Below, piece by piece: positions 7,159-14,674 of a stretch of 64,000 bases of DNA (position 1 is its first letter; every line of letters begins with the position of its first letter). The notes under the pieces are model-generated. The model was not told where the DNA came from. It searched no databases and worked only from the letters and a program-made list of their open reading frames with translations. Location of the stretch: contig NZ_CP042829.1 of the NCBI RefSeq assembly GCF_008838325.1, positions 496,001 through 560,000 on the forward strand, read 5' to 3'. Position numbers and translations under genes: made by a program. The DNA is from Tepidiforma bonchosmolovskayae. Its GTDB lineage: Bacteria; Chloroflexota; Dehalococcoidia; Tepidiformales; Tepidiformaceae.

Positions 7159-8499
7159 ATGGCGTTTCTCGCGTTTCCCGAAGGTTTTCAGTGGGGCGTC
7201 GCGACGGCGGCGTACCAGATCGAAGGTGCGGTCCACGAAGACGACCGCGGCATGACCATCTGGGACACGTTCGTCCGGCAGCCGGGGCGTGTGCAGAACG
7301 GCGATACGGGGGATGTGGCGTGCGACCACTACCACCGGTACCGCGAGGACATCGAGCTGATGGCGAGCCTCGGCATCCAGACGTACCGGTTCTCGCTGGC
7401 GTGGTCCCGGATTTACCCGTTCGGCCGGGGCGCAGTGAATGAGAAAGGCCTGGCGTTCTACGACCGGCTGATTGATGCCCTGCTCGAAAAGAACATCCAG
7501 CCGGCGATTACGCTCTACCACTGGGACCTGCCGCAGGCGCTGCAGGACCTCGGCGGGTGGATGAACCGGGAGACGACGGATGCCTTCGCGGCGTACGCGA
7601 AGACGGCCTTCGACCGGTTTGGAGACCGGGTGACGCGCTGGATTACGCTGAACGAGCCGATCGTGTTCACGGAAATGGGGCACCGCACGGGTGTGATGGC
7701 GCCGGGAATCCGGGACCTCGGGGCGTACGCACGGGCGATCCACCACGCGCTGCTGGCGCACGGGAAGGCGGTGCGGGTCTTCCGCGAGGGCGGGTACCGC
7801 GGGGAGATCGGCATTACGAACGCGAACACGTTCTACGAGCCGGCGGACGATTCGCCGGAGACGGCGGCGGCCGTGGAGCGGGCGCGCGATTTCGACACGC
7901 GGCTGTTCCACGGGCCGGTCTTCGGGCGAGGGTACCCGGCGACGGTGGTGAAGCATTTCGCCGAGCGGGGCGTTCCGCTGCCGATCGAGCCGGGCGATAT
8001 GGAGGTCATCGCGACGCCGACCGACTTCCTCGGGGTGAACCTCTACTCGCGGGGCCTGATCCAGGCGGCGAACAACAGTGTGGGATTCACGTACGCGCCG
8101 CCGCGGCTGCCGCTCCTGCCGATGGGGTACGAGGCGGCGCCGCATGCGCTTGGGGCGTTCGTCCGATGGGTTTCGCGGGAGTACGACCGGCCGCGGATCT
8201 ACATCACCGAGAATGGGGTCTGCGACAACACGGAGCCGGACGCCAGCGGCGTGGTCGACGACACCACGCGGCAGGAGCTCCTGCGGGGGTTCCTCGCGGG
8301 GCTGCACGGGGCGATTGCCGACGGCTGCGATGTGCGGGCCTACTACCAGTGGTCGCTGATGGACAACTTCGAGTGGGCGTTCGGCTACAGCAAGCGGTTC
8401 GGCATCGTGTACACGGATTACCGGACGCTGGCGCGCATCCCGAAGAAGTCGGCGGAGCTGTACGCGGAGATCATCCGCAGGAACGGGGTCGAGGTCTGA
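7159..8499 (+). CDS. Glycoside hydrolase family 1 beta-glucosidase
   Basis: The 446-residue enzyme is a complete GH1 TIM barrel of normal length. The acid/base Glu166 lies in TLNEP and the nucleophile Glu351 in YITENG; QWGVATAAYQIEG near the N-terminus and NFEWAFGYSKRFGI near the C-terminus are the sugar-binding signatures. It would release terminal beta-D-glucose (or galactose/fucose) from oligosaccharides or glycosides. There is no signal peptide, so it acts in the cytoplasm. A start 41 codons further upstream is possible in frame, but the family N-terminus (MAFLAFPEGFQWG) and the TAGAAT box 7 nt upstream favour this ATG. It converges on the glutathione peroxidase gene. Confidence 0.93.
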   Translation: MAFLAFPEGFQWGVATAAYQIEGAVHEDDRGMTIWDTFVRQPGRVQNGDTGDVACDHYHRYREDIELMASLGIQTYRFSLAWSRIYPFGRGAVNEKGLAFYDRLIDALLEKNIQPAITLYHWDLPQALQDLGGWMNRETTDAFAAYAKTAFDRFGDRVTRWITLNEPIVFTEMGHRTGVMAPGIRDLGAYARAIHHALLAHGKAVRVFREGGYRGEIGITNANTFYEPADDSPETAAAVERARDFDTRLFHGPVFGRGYPATVVKHFAERGVPLPIEPGDMEVIATPTDFLGVNLYSRGLIQAANNSVGFTYAPPRLPLLPMGYEAAPHALGAFVRWVSREYDRPRIYITENGVCDNTEPDASGVVDDTTRQELLRGFLAGLHGAIADGCDVRAYYQWSLMDNFEWAFGYSKRFGIVYTDYRTLARIPKKSAELYAEIIRRNGVEV

Positions 8500-8511
8500 A
8501 GACAGCCCTGC

Positions 8512-8985
8512 TCAGAGGAGCTGCTCGATCGCTTCGATGACCTCGGGCGCGTCGGGCGGGGTGCGGGGGTCGAACTTCGCGACGACGTTGCCGTCGCGGT
8601 CGACGAGGTACTTCTGGAAGTTCCAGAGGACGTCGCCGCCCAGCGGTGCGGGGAGCGAGGTGAGGGCCCGGTAGAGCGGGTGCATGCCTTCGCCCTTGAC
8701 GGAGATCTTGGCGAAGAGCGGGAAGGTTACCCCGTAGTTGAGGTCGCAAAAGGCGGCGATCTCCTCGTTCGTGCCGGGCTCCTGACCCATAAAGTCGTTG
8801 GCAGGGAAGCCGAGGATTTCGAAGCCGCGGTCGCGGTAGCGTTCGTAGAGGGCCTGGAGGGCAGCGTACTGGGGGGTGAGGCCACACTTGCTGGCGACGT
8901 TGACGAGCATGAGGACCTTGCCGCGATACCGCTCGAGCGGCTCTTCCGTGCCGTCGATCCGCTGCATGGTGAACTCCAGGACCAT
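8512..8985 (-). CDS. Glutathione peroxidase family (thioredoxin-type) peroxidase
   Basis: The 157-residue protein has the GPx fold. The peroxidatic residue is Cys34 in VASKCGLT (a cysteine, not selenocysteine). The glutamine/asparagine-containing GFPANDFMGQEPGTNEEI segment and the WNFQKYLVDRDG motif complete the catalytic tetrad region. A further cysteine in AAFCDLNYGVTFP is positioned like the resolving cysteine of thioredoxin-dependent members. It should reduce lipid and organic hydroperoxides in the cytoplasm. A GGAGGTT ribosome-binding site lies about 6 nt before this ATG, and a TACGAT -10 box is at 9019-9024. Confidence 0.92.
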   Translation of the reverse strand: MVLEFTMQRIDGTEEPLERYRGKVLMLVNVASKCGLTPQYAALQALYERYRDRGFEILGFPANDFMGQEPGTNEEIAAFCDLNYGVTFPLFAKISVKGEGMHPLYRALTSLPAPLGGDVLWNFQKYLVDRDGNVVAKFDPRTPPDAPEVIEAIEQLL

Positions 8986-9055
8986 CGAACAACCTCCGCG
9001 GGCGAACGTGCCCCGACGATCGTAGCAGGGCGCTGGCGAACGGCGCTCGCCGGGC

Positions 9056-9496
9056 TCAGCCGGAGGCAAACCACGAGACGATGCGAACAGGTACAAACCG
9101 GACCACGGGCAGGGCTTCGAGGTCCATCGTGCGGTACTGCGGGTAGCGGGCGCGGAGGGCCGCGAGAGCTTCGGGCCAGCAGTCGCCCCGTTCGAGGACG
9201 ACGGCGTCGACATCGAGACGGACCCATGCGAGGCGGGACCAGTCGTCATCGTAGCGGTCGACGAGGAGGGTCGCGCGCGGGTCGCGCTGGAGGTTGGCGA
9301 TGCGGGCGAGCCTGCCGGGGCGCTTCGGCTTTTCGTCGACGGACATGGCGAGGACGGGGCCAGCGGGCTCATCGAGGAGGGCGAAGCAGACAGGGACGAG
9401 GTGGGGTCGGCCATCGCGGGCGATGGTCGCGAGCCGGGCGACCGGTTCGGATGCGAGGAGGGCGCGCTCGCGCGGGCCGAGGCGGGCGGCGGGCAT
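9056..9496 (-). CDS. PPOX-class (pyridoxamine-phosphate-oxidase fold) F420/flavin-dependent protein
   Basis: The 146-residue split beta-barrel protein resembles the Rv1155-like family. It has the N-terminal LLASEPVARLATIARDGRPH strand pair, the PVCFALLD segment, the KPKRPGRLARIANLQRDPRA cofactor-phosphate-binding stretch and the DWSRLAWVRLD core. Members bind F420 or FMN and may reduce small unsaturated substrates; the cofactor here is not certain. The start is chosen at the ATG 6 nt after a minus-strand TACCCT box (9503-9508); a longer frame upstream is proline/alanine filler. It is divergent from the ROK kinase, only 53 nt away. Confidence 0.78.
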   Translation of the reverse strand: MPAARLGPRERALLASEPVARLATIARDGRPHLVPVCFALLDEPAGPVLAMSVDEKPKRPGRLARIANLQRDPRATLLVDRYDDDWSRLAWVRLDVDAVVLERGDCWPEALAALRARYPQYRTMDLEALPVVRFVPVRIVSWFASG

Positions 9497-9502
9497 GGCG
9501 GA

Positions 9503-9508
9503 AGGGTA
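9503..9508 (-). promoter_or_regulatory. -10 box directly before the PPOX-class gene
   Basis: TACCCT on the minus strand ends 6 nt before the ATG at 9496, compatible with a leaderless message. Confidence 0.5.
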
Positions 9509-9537
9509 GCGGAATGCGGGCAGCGGGGGCGATGCGG

Positions 9538-9543
9538 TAGAGT
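9538..9543 (+). promoter_or_regulatory. -10 box directly before the ROK kinase gene
   Basis: TAGAGT ends 6 nt before the ATG at 9550. It is divergent from the box at 9503-9508, so the two start sites face away from each other across about 50 bp. Confidence 0.55.
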
Positions 9544-9549
9544 GCGGGC

Positions 9550-10503
9550 ATGGGGCGCGTGGTGCTCGCAGCGGACTTCGGCGGCACGCACCTGCGGGCG
9601 GGAATCGTCGATGAGCGGGGCGAGGTGCTGTTCCGGGAGGACCACCCGACGCCGCCGCAGGCAAGCCCGGGCGAGGCGGTGCAGCTGGTGGTGGACCTGC
9701 TGGCGCGGACCGTGGAGGCGTCGGGGGCGGCGCCGGCGGCGGCCTGCATCGCGACGGCCGGGCTGATCAATGCGAACGAGGGGAAAGTCATCTTTGCGCC
9801 GAACATTGCCGGCTTCCGGAATGTGGTGCTGACGACACCGGTGGCCCAGCGGCTGGGCATCCCGGCGTACATCGAAAACGACGCCTCGGCGGCTGCGCTG
9901 GGGGAGTTCCGGTTCGGCGCGGGACGGGGAACGCGGCACCTGCTCCATGCGACCCTTGGGACGGGCATCGGGGGCGGCATCGTCATCGATGGGCGGCTGT
10001 ACCGCGGCGCGCAGGGGCTGGCGGGGGAGATCGGGCACATCGTCATCGACCCGGCGGGGCCGCGGTGCACGTGCGGTTCGCGCGGCTGCCTCGAGGCGCT
10101 GGTGAGCGGCGTGGCGTTCGCGGCCCGGGCGCGGAAGCTGCTGGAGCTGGGGAAATCGGCGGTGCTGAAGGAGCTTGTCGGCTACGAGGAGCCGACCGCG
10201 GTGCACCTGTTCGACGCTGCGAAGCGGGGTGACCGTACCTGCGAGGCGGAGATCCGGAACGGCGGGCACATCCTCGGGCTGGGGCTGGGGAGCCTCGTGA
10301 ACGTGCTGAACCCGGATGCGGTGACGCTTTCAGGGGGGCTGCTGGCGATGGGCGAGATGCTGCTGGGGCCAATGCGGGAGGCGATGCGGTCGATGGCGTA
10401 CGGGCCGGCTTCAGGGGCGCTGGTGCGCATCGGCGAGCTGGGGGAGAACACGGGATTGCTGGGCGCGGCGGCCGTGGCGTTCGAGCGGCTGGAGTCAGAC
10501 TGA
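9550..10503 (+). CDS. ROK-family sugar kinase (probable glucokinase)
   Basis: The 317-residue protein is a complete ROK (repressor, ORF, kinase) kinase without a DNA-binding domain. It has the ATP-phosphate loop DFGGTHLRAGIV (9-20), the catalytic Asp111 in IENDASAAALGE, and the zinc site His163 with Cys173, Cys175 and Cys180 in CTCGSRGCLE. A second nucleotide-binding loop reads TLGTGIGGGIV (135-145). Most such proteins phosphorylate glucose with ATP; N-acetylglucosamine or fructose are alternatives. With the GH1 enzyme 1 kb away, uptake and phosphorylation of beta-glucosides is a plausible joint role. The gene is probably leaderless. Confidence 0.88.
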   Translation: MGRVVLAADFGGTHLRAGIVDERGEVLFREDHPTPPQASPGEAVQLVVDLLARTVEASGAAPAAACIATAGLINANEGKVIFAPNIAGFRNVVLTTPVAQRLGIPAYIENDASAAALGEFRFGAGRGTRHLLHATLGTGIGGGIVIDGRLYRGAQGLAGEIGHIVIDPAGPRCTCGSRGCLEALVSGVAFAARARKLLELGKSAVLKELVGYEEPTAVHLFDAAKRGDRTCEAEIRNGGHILGLGLGSLVNVLNPDAVTLSGGLLAMGEMLLGPMREAMRSMAYGPASGALVRIGELGENTGLLGAAAVAFERLESD

Positions 10504-10504
10504 A

Positions 10505-11227
10505 TCAGGCCCCGAGGTGGGCGGCGAAGAAGTCGGCGATACGGCGCCAGCTGTCCTCAGCGGCGGCGGGGTTATAGGCGACTTTCATGGGCCCCCAGGC
10601 ACCGAGTTTCGCGATGAGCCCGCTGTGGCGGTTCATGTACGAGTGGCCGGCGTCGGGGTAGATGACGACGTCGTGGGGGATGCCGAGGTGTTCGAGGTGC
10701 TCCAGCAGCCGGCGGCCCTGCGGCGCGAAGAGGCGGTCGCGGGCGCCGTAGCCGGCGAGGATGGGGCAGGCGCCTTCGAGGGCGGCCGGGTCTTTCGGTA
10801 CGGCGCCGTAGAAAACGGCTGCGGAGCGGTACGGCGCGCGGGCAGCGAGGAGGAGGGCGAAGCCGCCGCCCATACAGAAGCCGATGACGCCGAGGCGGGC
10901 TGGGTCGACCTCCGGGCGGGCGCCGAGCCAGGTGCGGGCGGCTTCGAGGGCTTCGAACGCGGGGCCGGAACCGCGGGAGAGGTCGCGGAAGGCCCGGACG
11001 ATGCAGAGCGGCCGTGGCCCGAGGGCGGCGAGCAGGTCAGGGGCTAGGGCCACCCACCCGAGGGCAGCGACGCGGCGGGCCTGGGCGCGGATATCGTCGT
11101 TGAGGCCGAAGACCTCGTGAATGACAAGGATGCCCGGGCGCGGCGCCGGGGCGGGGTCATCGGGCGCGGCGAGGAAGGCGGGCATGGCCCTGCCACCGGA
11201 AAGGGGGACCTGATGGTGGGCTTCCAT
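10505..11227 (-). CDS. Dienelactone hydrolase family protein
   Basis: The 240-residue alpha/beta hydrolase has the dienelactone-hydrolase triad: nucleophile Cys118 in GFCMGGGFA, Asp164 in GARDRLF and His195 in DAGHSY. The N-terminal HEVFGLND segment is also typical. The family opens lactone rings such as dienelactone in aromatic breakdown, but many members are general esterases and no aromatic pathway is encoded nearby. The start follows the methionine that begins the family-like N-terminus. It converges on the ROK kinase with a single base between the stop codons. A GC-rich hairpin separates it from htpX. Confidence 0.85.
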   Translation of the reverse strand: MEAHHQVPLSGGRAMPAFLAAPDDPAPAPRPGILVIHEVFGLNDDIRAQARRVAALGWVALAPDLLAALGPRPLCIVRAFRDLSRGSGPAFEALEAARTWLGARPEVDPARLGVIGFCMGGGFALLLAARAPYRSAAVFYGAVPKDPAALEGACPILAGYGARDRLFAPQGRRLLEHLEHLGIPHDVVIYPDAGHSYMNRHSGLIAKLGAWGPMKVAYNPAAAEDSWRRIADFFAAHLGA

Positions 11228-11263
11228 GGGAAGGATGGTGCCTGAGCTGCGCTGAAATGGCGA

Positions 11264-11289
11264 GCCGCCCGGCGGGTGTGCCGGGCGGC
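11264..11289 (-). terminator. GC-rich hairpin between htpX and the hydrolase gene
   Basis: GCCGCCCGGC (11264-11273) pairs perfectly with GCCGGGCGGC (11280-11289) around a 6-nt loop. It lies 26 nt beyond the htpX stop codon, with no strong T-tract. Confidence 0.45.
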
Positions 11290-11315
11290 CCGGGCGGCTG
11301 ATTTGCGAGGAGGGG

Positions 11316-12161
11316 TTAGATGCGGCCGGCCATGGCGCGGAGGCGCCGGATCCGCTCATCCAGCGGCGGGTGGGTGCTGAAGAGGTTGGCGAGGCCTTCG
11401 CCGCGGAACGGGTTGGCGATGTAGAGCGCGGAGACGGCCTCCTGGGCAGGGGTGGGCTCCATCGGCACGGCGGCGATGCCCATCTTCAGCTTCTCGAGGG
11501 CGCTGGCGAGCGCCAGGGGGTCGCGGGTGACGCGGGCGCCGGTCTCATCGGCGGCGTATTCGCGGGAGCGGCTGATGCCGAGCTGGAGGAGCGTCGCAGC
11601 AATGGGTGCGACCAGGATGACGAGGAGGGCGACGAGGGGGTTCTGGTCGCGGTTGCGGCCGCCGAAGATGGAGGACCACATGAGGACCTGGGCGATCATC
11701 GAAATGGCGCCGGCGATGGTCGCGACGATCGAGCTGGTGAGGATGTCGCGGTTCTTGACGTGGCCCATCTCGTGGCCGATGACGGCGCGGAGTTCGCGCT
11801 CGTCGAGCAGGCGGAGAATGCCGGTGGTGACGGCGACGACGGCGTGCTTTGGGTCACGGCCGGTGGCAAAGGCGTTCGGCGAGGGGTTTTCGACGATGTA
11901 GACGCGCGGCATGGGCATGCCGGATGCGCGGGCGACCTCGCGGACGATCTGGAAGAGGCGGGGGTGCTCGGCTTCAGAGATTTGGCGGGCGCCGGCCATA
12001 GCGAGCGCGACACGGTCGCTGAACCAGTAGGCGAAGAAGTTCATGACGCCTGCGAGGAGCAGGAAGAAGATGGCTCCGCCTGTGCCGCCGATGAGACCGC
12101 CGACGGCCACGAGGAGACCGGTGAGGGCAGCGAGCAGGACGGTGGTTTTCAGGAAGTTCAT
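11316..12161 (-). CDS. htpX: HtpX-type membrane zinc metalloprotease (M48)
   Basis: The 281-residue membrane protease has two N-terminal membrane segments (about 5-22 and 27-48), the zinc motif H130-E131-x-x-H134 in VIGHEMGHVKNRD, two further membrane segments (about 140-160 and 176-195), and the third ligand Glu201 in REYAADETGA. It cleaves misfolded or damaged membrane proteins at the cytoplasmic face. It is transcribed from a TATACT -10 box at 12192-12197. An AGGAGGTT sequence lies further from the ATG (about 15 nt) than usual. Gene length and all active-site residues are normal. Confidence 0.93.
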   Translation of the reverse strand: MNFLKTTVLLAALTGLLVAVGGLIGGTGGAIFFLLLAGVMNFFAYWFSDRVALAMAGARQISEAEHPRLFQIVREVARASGMPMPRVYIVENPSPNAFATGRDPKHAVVAVTTGILRLLDERELRAVIGHEMGHVKNRDILTSSIVATIAGAISMIAQVLMWSSIFGGRNRDQNPLVALLVILVAPIAATLLQLGISRSREYAADETGARVTRDPLALASALEKLKMGIAAVPMEPTPAQEAVSALYIANPFRGEGLANLFSTHPPLDERIRRLRAMAGRI

Positions 12162-12191
12162 GGTCGAGAGCTGGCTAACCTCCTGGATACA

Positions 12192-12197
12192 AGTATA
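12192..12197 (-). promoter_or_regulatory. -10 box of htpX
   Basis: TATACT on the minus strand, 30 nt before the htpX start codon; no clear -35 hexamer at the expected spacing. Confidence 0.45.
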
Positions 12198-12327
12198 GGC
12201 CGCGGCCGGGAGGCCGGGCGGGCAAGGCCGGGTTAGGGCAAAGGAAATGCGTCTTTCTTTTCGGGGATCGATCGGTCCCGGTTTCTCGTACCCAGTGTAC
12301 CGGCCCGGAGACCGGGGCCGGAAGTTA

Positions 12328-12337
12328 CCTGTACAGG
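12328..12337. repeat. 10-bp perfect palindrome before the fasciclin gene
   Basis: CCTGTACAGG lies 11 nt before the fasciclin start codon. It is palindromic and could be a protein-binding site, but 10 bp is short and may be chance. Confidence 0.3.
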
Positions 12338-12348
12338 GGGGGGTTCTC

Positions 12349-12882
12349 ATGAAGGTCTTTCGATGGAGGTCGCTGCTCCTGTTCGCGGGGGCGGCGATTG
12401 CCGCAGCCGGGATGGCCGCGTGCGGCGGTGGCGATGATGACGCCGAGCCGACGCCGCTGCCGACCGCGCCGGCAGCGGCCGGGGATATCGTCGAGACGGC
12501 AGTGGCTGCGGGGAATTTCACGACGCTGGCACGCGCCCTCGAAGCGGCGGGCCTGGTGGAGACCCTGAAAAGCGCAGGGCCGTTCACGGTGTTTGCGCCC
12601 ACGGACGCGGCGTTCGCTGCCCTGCCGGCCGGGACGCTCGACCGGCTGCTGGCGAACAAGGAGGAGCTGACGAAGGTGCTGACCTACCACGTCGTGGCGG
12701 GGAAGGTCACTTCGGCGGACGTGGCGAAGCTGACGGAGGCGACCACGGTTGAGGGGTCGAAGCCCCGGATCAAGGTGGAGGGCGGCAGGGTGATGATCAA
12801 CGACGCGACAGTGACGACCGCGGACGTTATGGCAACGAACGGGGTCATTCACGTGATCGACCGGGTGCTCATCCCCGAGTAA
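12349..12882 (+). CDS. Fasciclin (FAS1) domain lipoprotein
   Basis: The 177-residue protein has a lipoprotein signal peptide (about 1-24) ending in a GMAAC lipobox with Cys25. A short acidic and proline-rich spacer ([13 protein letters not shown]) follows, then one FAS1 domain (about 45-175). FAS1 landmarks are [29 protein letters not shown], the YHVV motif and the C-terminal [11 protein letters not shown]. It should be anchored to the outer face of the membrane and act in adhesion or matrix contacts. The start is the Met that begins the signal peptide, behind a G-run that may serve as ribosome-binding site. A perfect CCTGTACAGG palindrome lies at 12328-12337. Confidence 0.9.
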   Translation: MKVFRWRSLLLFAGAAIAAAGMAACGGGDDDAEPTPLPTAPAAAGDIVETAVAAGNFTTLARALEAAGLVETLKSAGPFTVFAPTDAAFAALPAGTLDRLLANKEELTKVLTYHVVAGKVTSADVAKLTEATTVEGSKPRIKVEGGRVMINDATVTTADVMATNGVIHVIDRVLIPE

Positions 12883-12904
12883 ACGCCAGCTTCACGGAAG
12901 CTTG

Positions 12905-12933
12905 CGGCGGGGGCTCGGGCGGAGCCCCCGCCG
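12905..12933. terminator. Hairpin between convergent fasciclin and AhpD-like genes
   Basis: CGGCGGGGGCTC (12905-12916) pairs perfectly with GAGCCCCCGCCG (12922-12933) around a 5-nt loop. It sits between two convergent genes and could serve both; no T-tract is present on either side. Confidence 0.55.
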
Positions 12934-12962
12934 TCGTGTTGCGGGGCAGCGAACGCCGGAAT

Positions 12963-13532
12963 TCAGCGGGCCAGTCCGTGATATTCGGGGTTGGGGAGGA
13001 CGCCGGCGCCACTCATGAGCCGGTTGGTGAAGTTGAACATGGAGGTGACTTCGACGATGTCCCAGCAGTCTTCGTCGGAGAAGCCGAGAGCGCGGAGCTC
13101 GTCGATGTCGTCTTCGGTGACGGTGACGGGGTCGAGGGTGAGCTTCACGGCGAAGTCGAGCATTGCCATGTGCTTTTCGGAGAGGCCGGCCTTGCGGTAG
13201 TCGAGGGTGATGCGGTCGCCCTGGACCGGGTCTTTGAGGATGGCGCGGAGGGCGAAGCCATGGGTGGTGAGGCAGTAGAGGCACTGGTTCTGCATGGAGA
13301 CGACGACGGCGATCATCTCGCGTTCGGCCTTGCCGAGGCCGGGGGTTGGCTCCATGACGGCCTGGTAGTGGGCGTACCACTTGAGCATCCGGTCGCCGCG
13401 CCAGGCAAGGGCGCGGAAGACGTTGGGGACGAAGCCCATGCGCTCTTCCATCTGGTCGAACAGGGCGCGGGCTTCGTCGGAAAGCTGGTCGCGCTCGAGG
13501 ACGGGGAACCAGGAGATGCGTTCGCTGCTCAT
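12963..13532 (-). CDS. Peroxidase-related AhpD/carboxymuconolactone-decarboxylase family protein
   Basis: The 189-residue all-helical protein has the AhpD-type active site as CLYCLTTHG (a CxxC with a following His) near residues 88-96. This matches the peroxidase-related subgroup of the carboxymuconolactone decarboxylase family. The N-terminal half (FDQMEERMGFVPNVFRAL) and C-terminal FNFTNRLMSG are family-typical. It probably uses the CxxC pair in peroxide or disulfide reduction. It is transcribed alone towards the fasciclin gene. A second AhpD-like domain without these cysteines occurs in the 58094-58963 gene. Confidence 0.83.
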   Translation of the reverse strand: MSSERISWFPVLERDQLSDEARALFDQMEERMGFVPNVFRALAWRGDRMLKWYAHYQAVMEPTPGLGKAEREMIAVVVSMQNQCLYCLTTHGFALRAILKDPVQGDRITLDYRKAGLSEKHMAMLDFAVKLTLDPVTVTEDDIDELRALGFSDEDCWDIVEVTSMFNFTNRLMSGAGVLPNPEYHGLAR

Positions 13533-13575
13533 GCGGGGAGCGTGCGACGGCGCAGCGCGGACGTCAACGGCAGGG

Positions 13576-14127
13576 TCAGTTGACGCGGGGGTCGGCGGGG
13601 GCCCAGGCGAAGAGCTTCAGCCGGCCGGGCTGGCGCTGGAGGACGCGGCGCCAGAGGGTGGCGGGGTCGGGGTCGAAGGCGTCGCCTTCGAGGGCAGGGA
13701 CGACGAACCAGGCTTCTTCGGCGATTTCGCGGTCGAGCTGGCCGGCGCTCCAGCCGGAGTAGCCGGCGAAGACGCGCGCTTCCGCGAGGCCAGGCCGATA
13801 GTCGTCGACGGCGCGGGAGAGGTCGAGCAGGGCGACGTCGCCGACGACGCGATTGGCCGGGGCTGCGCCGGGGTGGAAGCGTCCGAGTGCGATGGCGGCG
13901 GTGGGTTCGACCGGGCCGCCCTGGAAGACGACGGGCGGGTCGGCGGCGAGACCGGCGAACTGGGGGAGGTGGTCGGCGACGGGCGCCTCCATGACGGGGC
14001 GGTTGAGGACGAGGCCCATGGCGCCGTCGGGGTCGTGCATGCAGACGAGCACGACGGTGCGGAAGAAGTTTGGGTCGACGAGCGAAAGGGAGGCGACAAG
14101 GAGCTTTCCGGCGAGCGATTCGGCCAC
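13576..14127 (-). CDS. YqgE/AlgH family protein
   Basis: The 183-residue protein matches the YqgE/AlgH family of single-domain cytoplasmic proteins. Landmarks are the N-terminal LAGKLLVASLSLVDPNFFRTVVLVC stretch (residues about 5-29), the GAMGLVLNRP motif (about 35-44), FQGGPVEP (about 68-75), and the YSGWSAGQLDREI signature (about 128-140). AlgH is linked to alginate regulation in Pseudomonas, but the biochemical role of the family is not established. It begins on GTG, is monocistronic, and is followed 43 nt later by the AhpD-like gene on the same strand. Confidence 0.9.
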   Translation of the reverse strand: MAESLAGKLLVASLSLVDPNFFRTVVLVCMHDPDGAMGLVLNRPVMEAPVADHLPQFAGLAADPPVVFQGGPVEPTAAIALGRFHPGAAPANRVVGDVALLDLSRAVDDYRPGLAEARVFAGYSGWSAGQLDREIAEEAWFVVPALEGDAFDPDPATLWRRVLQRQPGRLKLFAWAPADPRVN

Positions 14128-14168
14128 GGAGTGATCTTGCCGAAGCGGAGATGCAGAAGCCAGCCGGG

Positions 14169-14558
14169 TCAGCTGGCGAGGCGAACTGAGTTGCGCACCT
14201 CGGCTTCAATGGCGCGAACCAGGGCCATCAGCTGTTCAACCTGGTCACGGATGGAGGCGAGCCGGGAGGCAGGGAGAATGTGCCGGTCGCTGAGCGTCTT
14301 GAGGAGGCCCCGCAGTTCGTCAAGGCGGGACCGGGCTCCGGACAACGATCGCGCGAGGTCCAGGCGAGTCTGGGCGTCATACGGGGGGTAGGAAGCATCG
14401 GCGCAGGCAATGTGGGCGAGGACGGTTACGCCGGCGTCGGCAACCTGGGCTCCGTAATAGCGGTGCTGACCGAGTTCATGCTCGATATCCAGGCAGGTTT
14501 CCGACACCTCATGCGCCAGTCCAAAGGCGAGGAGCAGGAGACCACGGACATCGCGCAT
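14169..14558 (-). CDS. Four-helix-bundle protein (IVS-like family)
   Basis: The 129-residue protein is almost entirely helical. It resembles the four-helix-bundle family first seen in 23S rRNA intervening sequences: a central YYGAQVADAG...HIACADASY segment in place of the usual NIAEG motif, and a long C-terminal helix (about 98-125). Functions of this family are unknown; members form homopentamers and occur beside many kinds of genes. Third codon positions and the following intergenic region are visibly richer in A and T than the neighbours, which suggests separate acquisition. A second relative is in the trp cluster (61878-62333). Confidence 0.6.
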   Translation of the reverse strand: MRDVRGLLLLAFGLAHEVSETCLDIEHELGQHRYYGAQVADAGVTVLAHIACADASYPPYDAQTRLDLARSLSGARSRLDELRGLLKTLSDRHILPASRLASIRDQVEQLMALVRAIEAEVRNSVRLAS

Positions 14559-14674
14559 AGAGCAGCCTCAGTGGTCGTCGGGAAGGGCCCCCGGGCAACC
14601 CCCTCTGCGATGAGCATCGGGCACGCGCAGCGGGTCCCTATCAGGGAATTCCCGGATATTGTGCGAAGTTCCGG

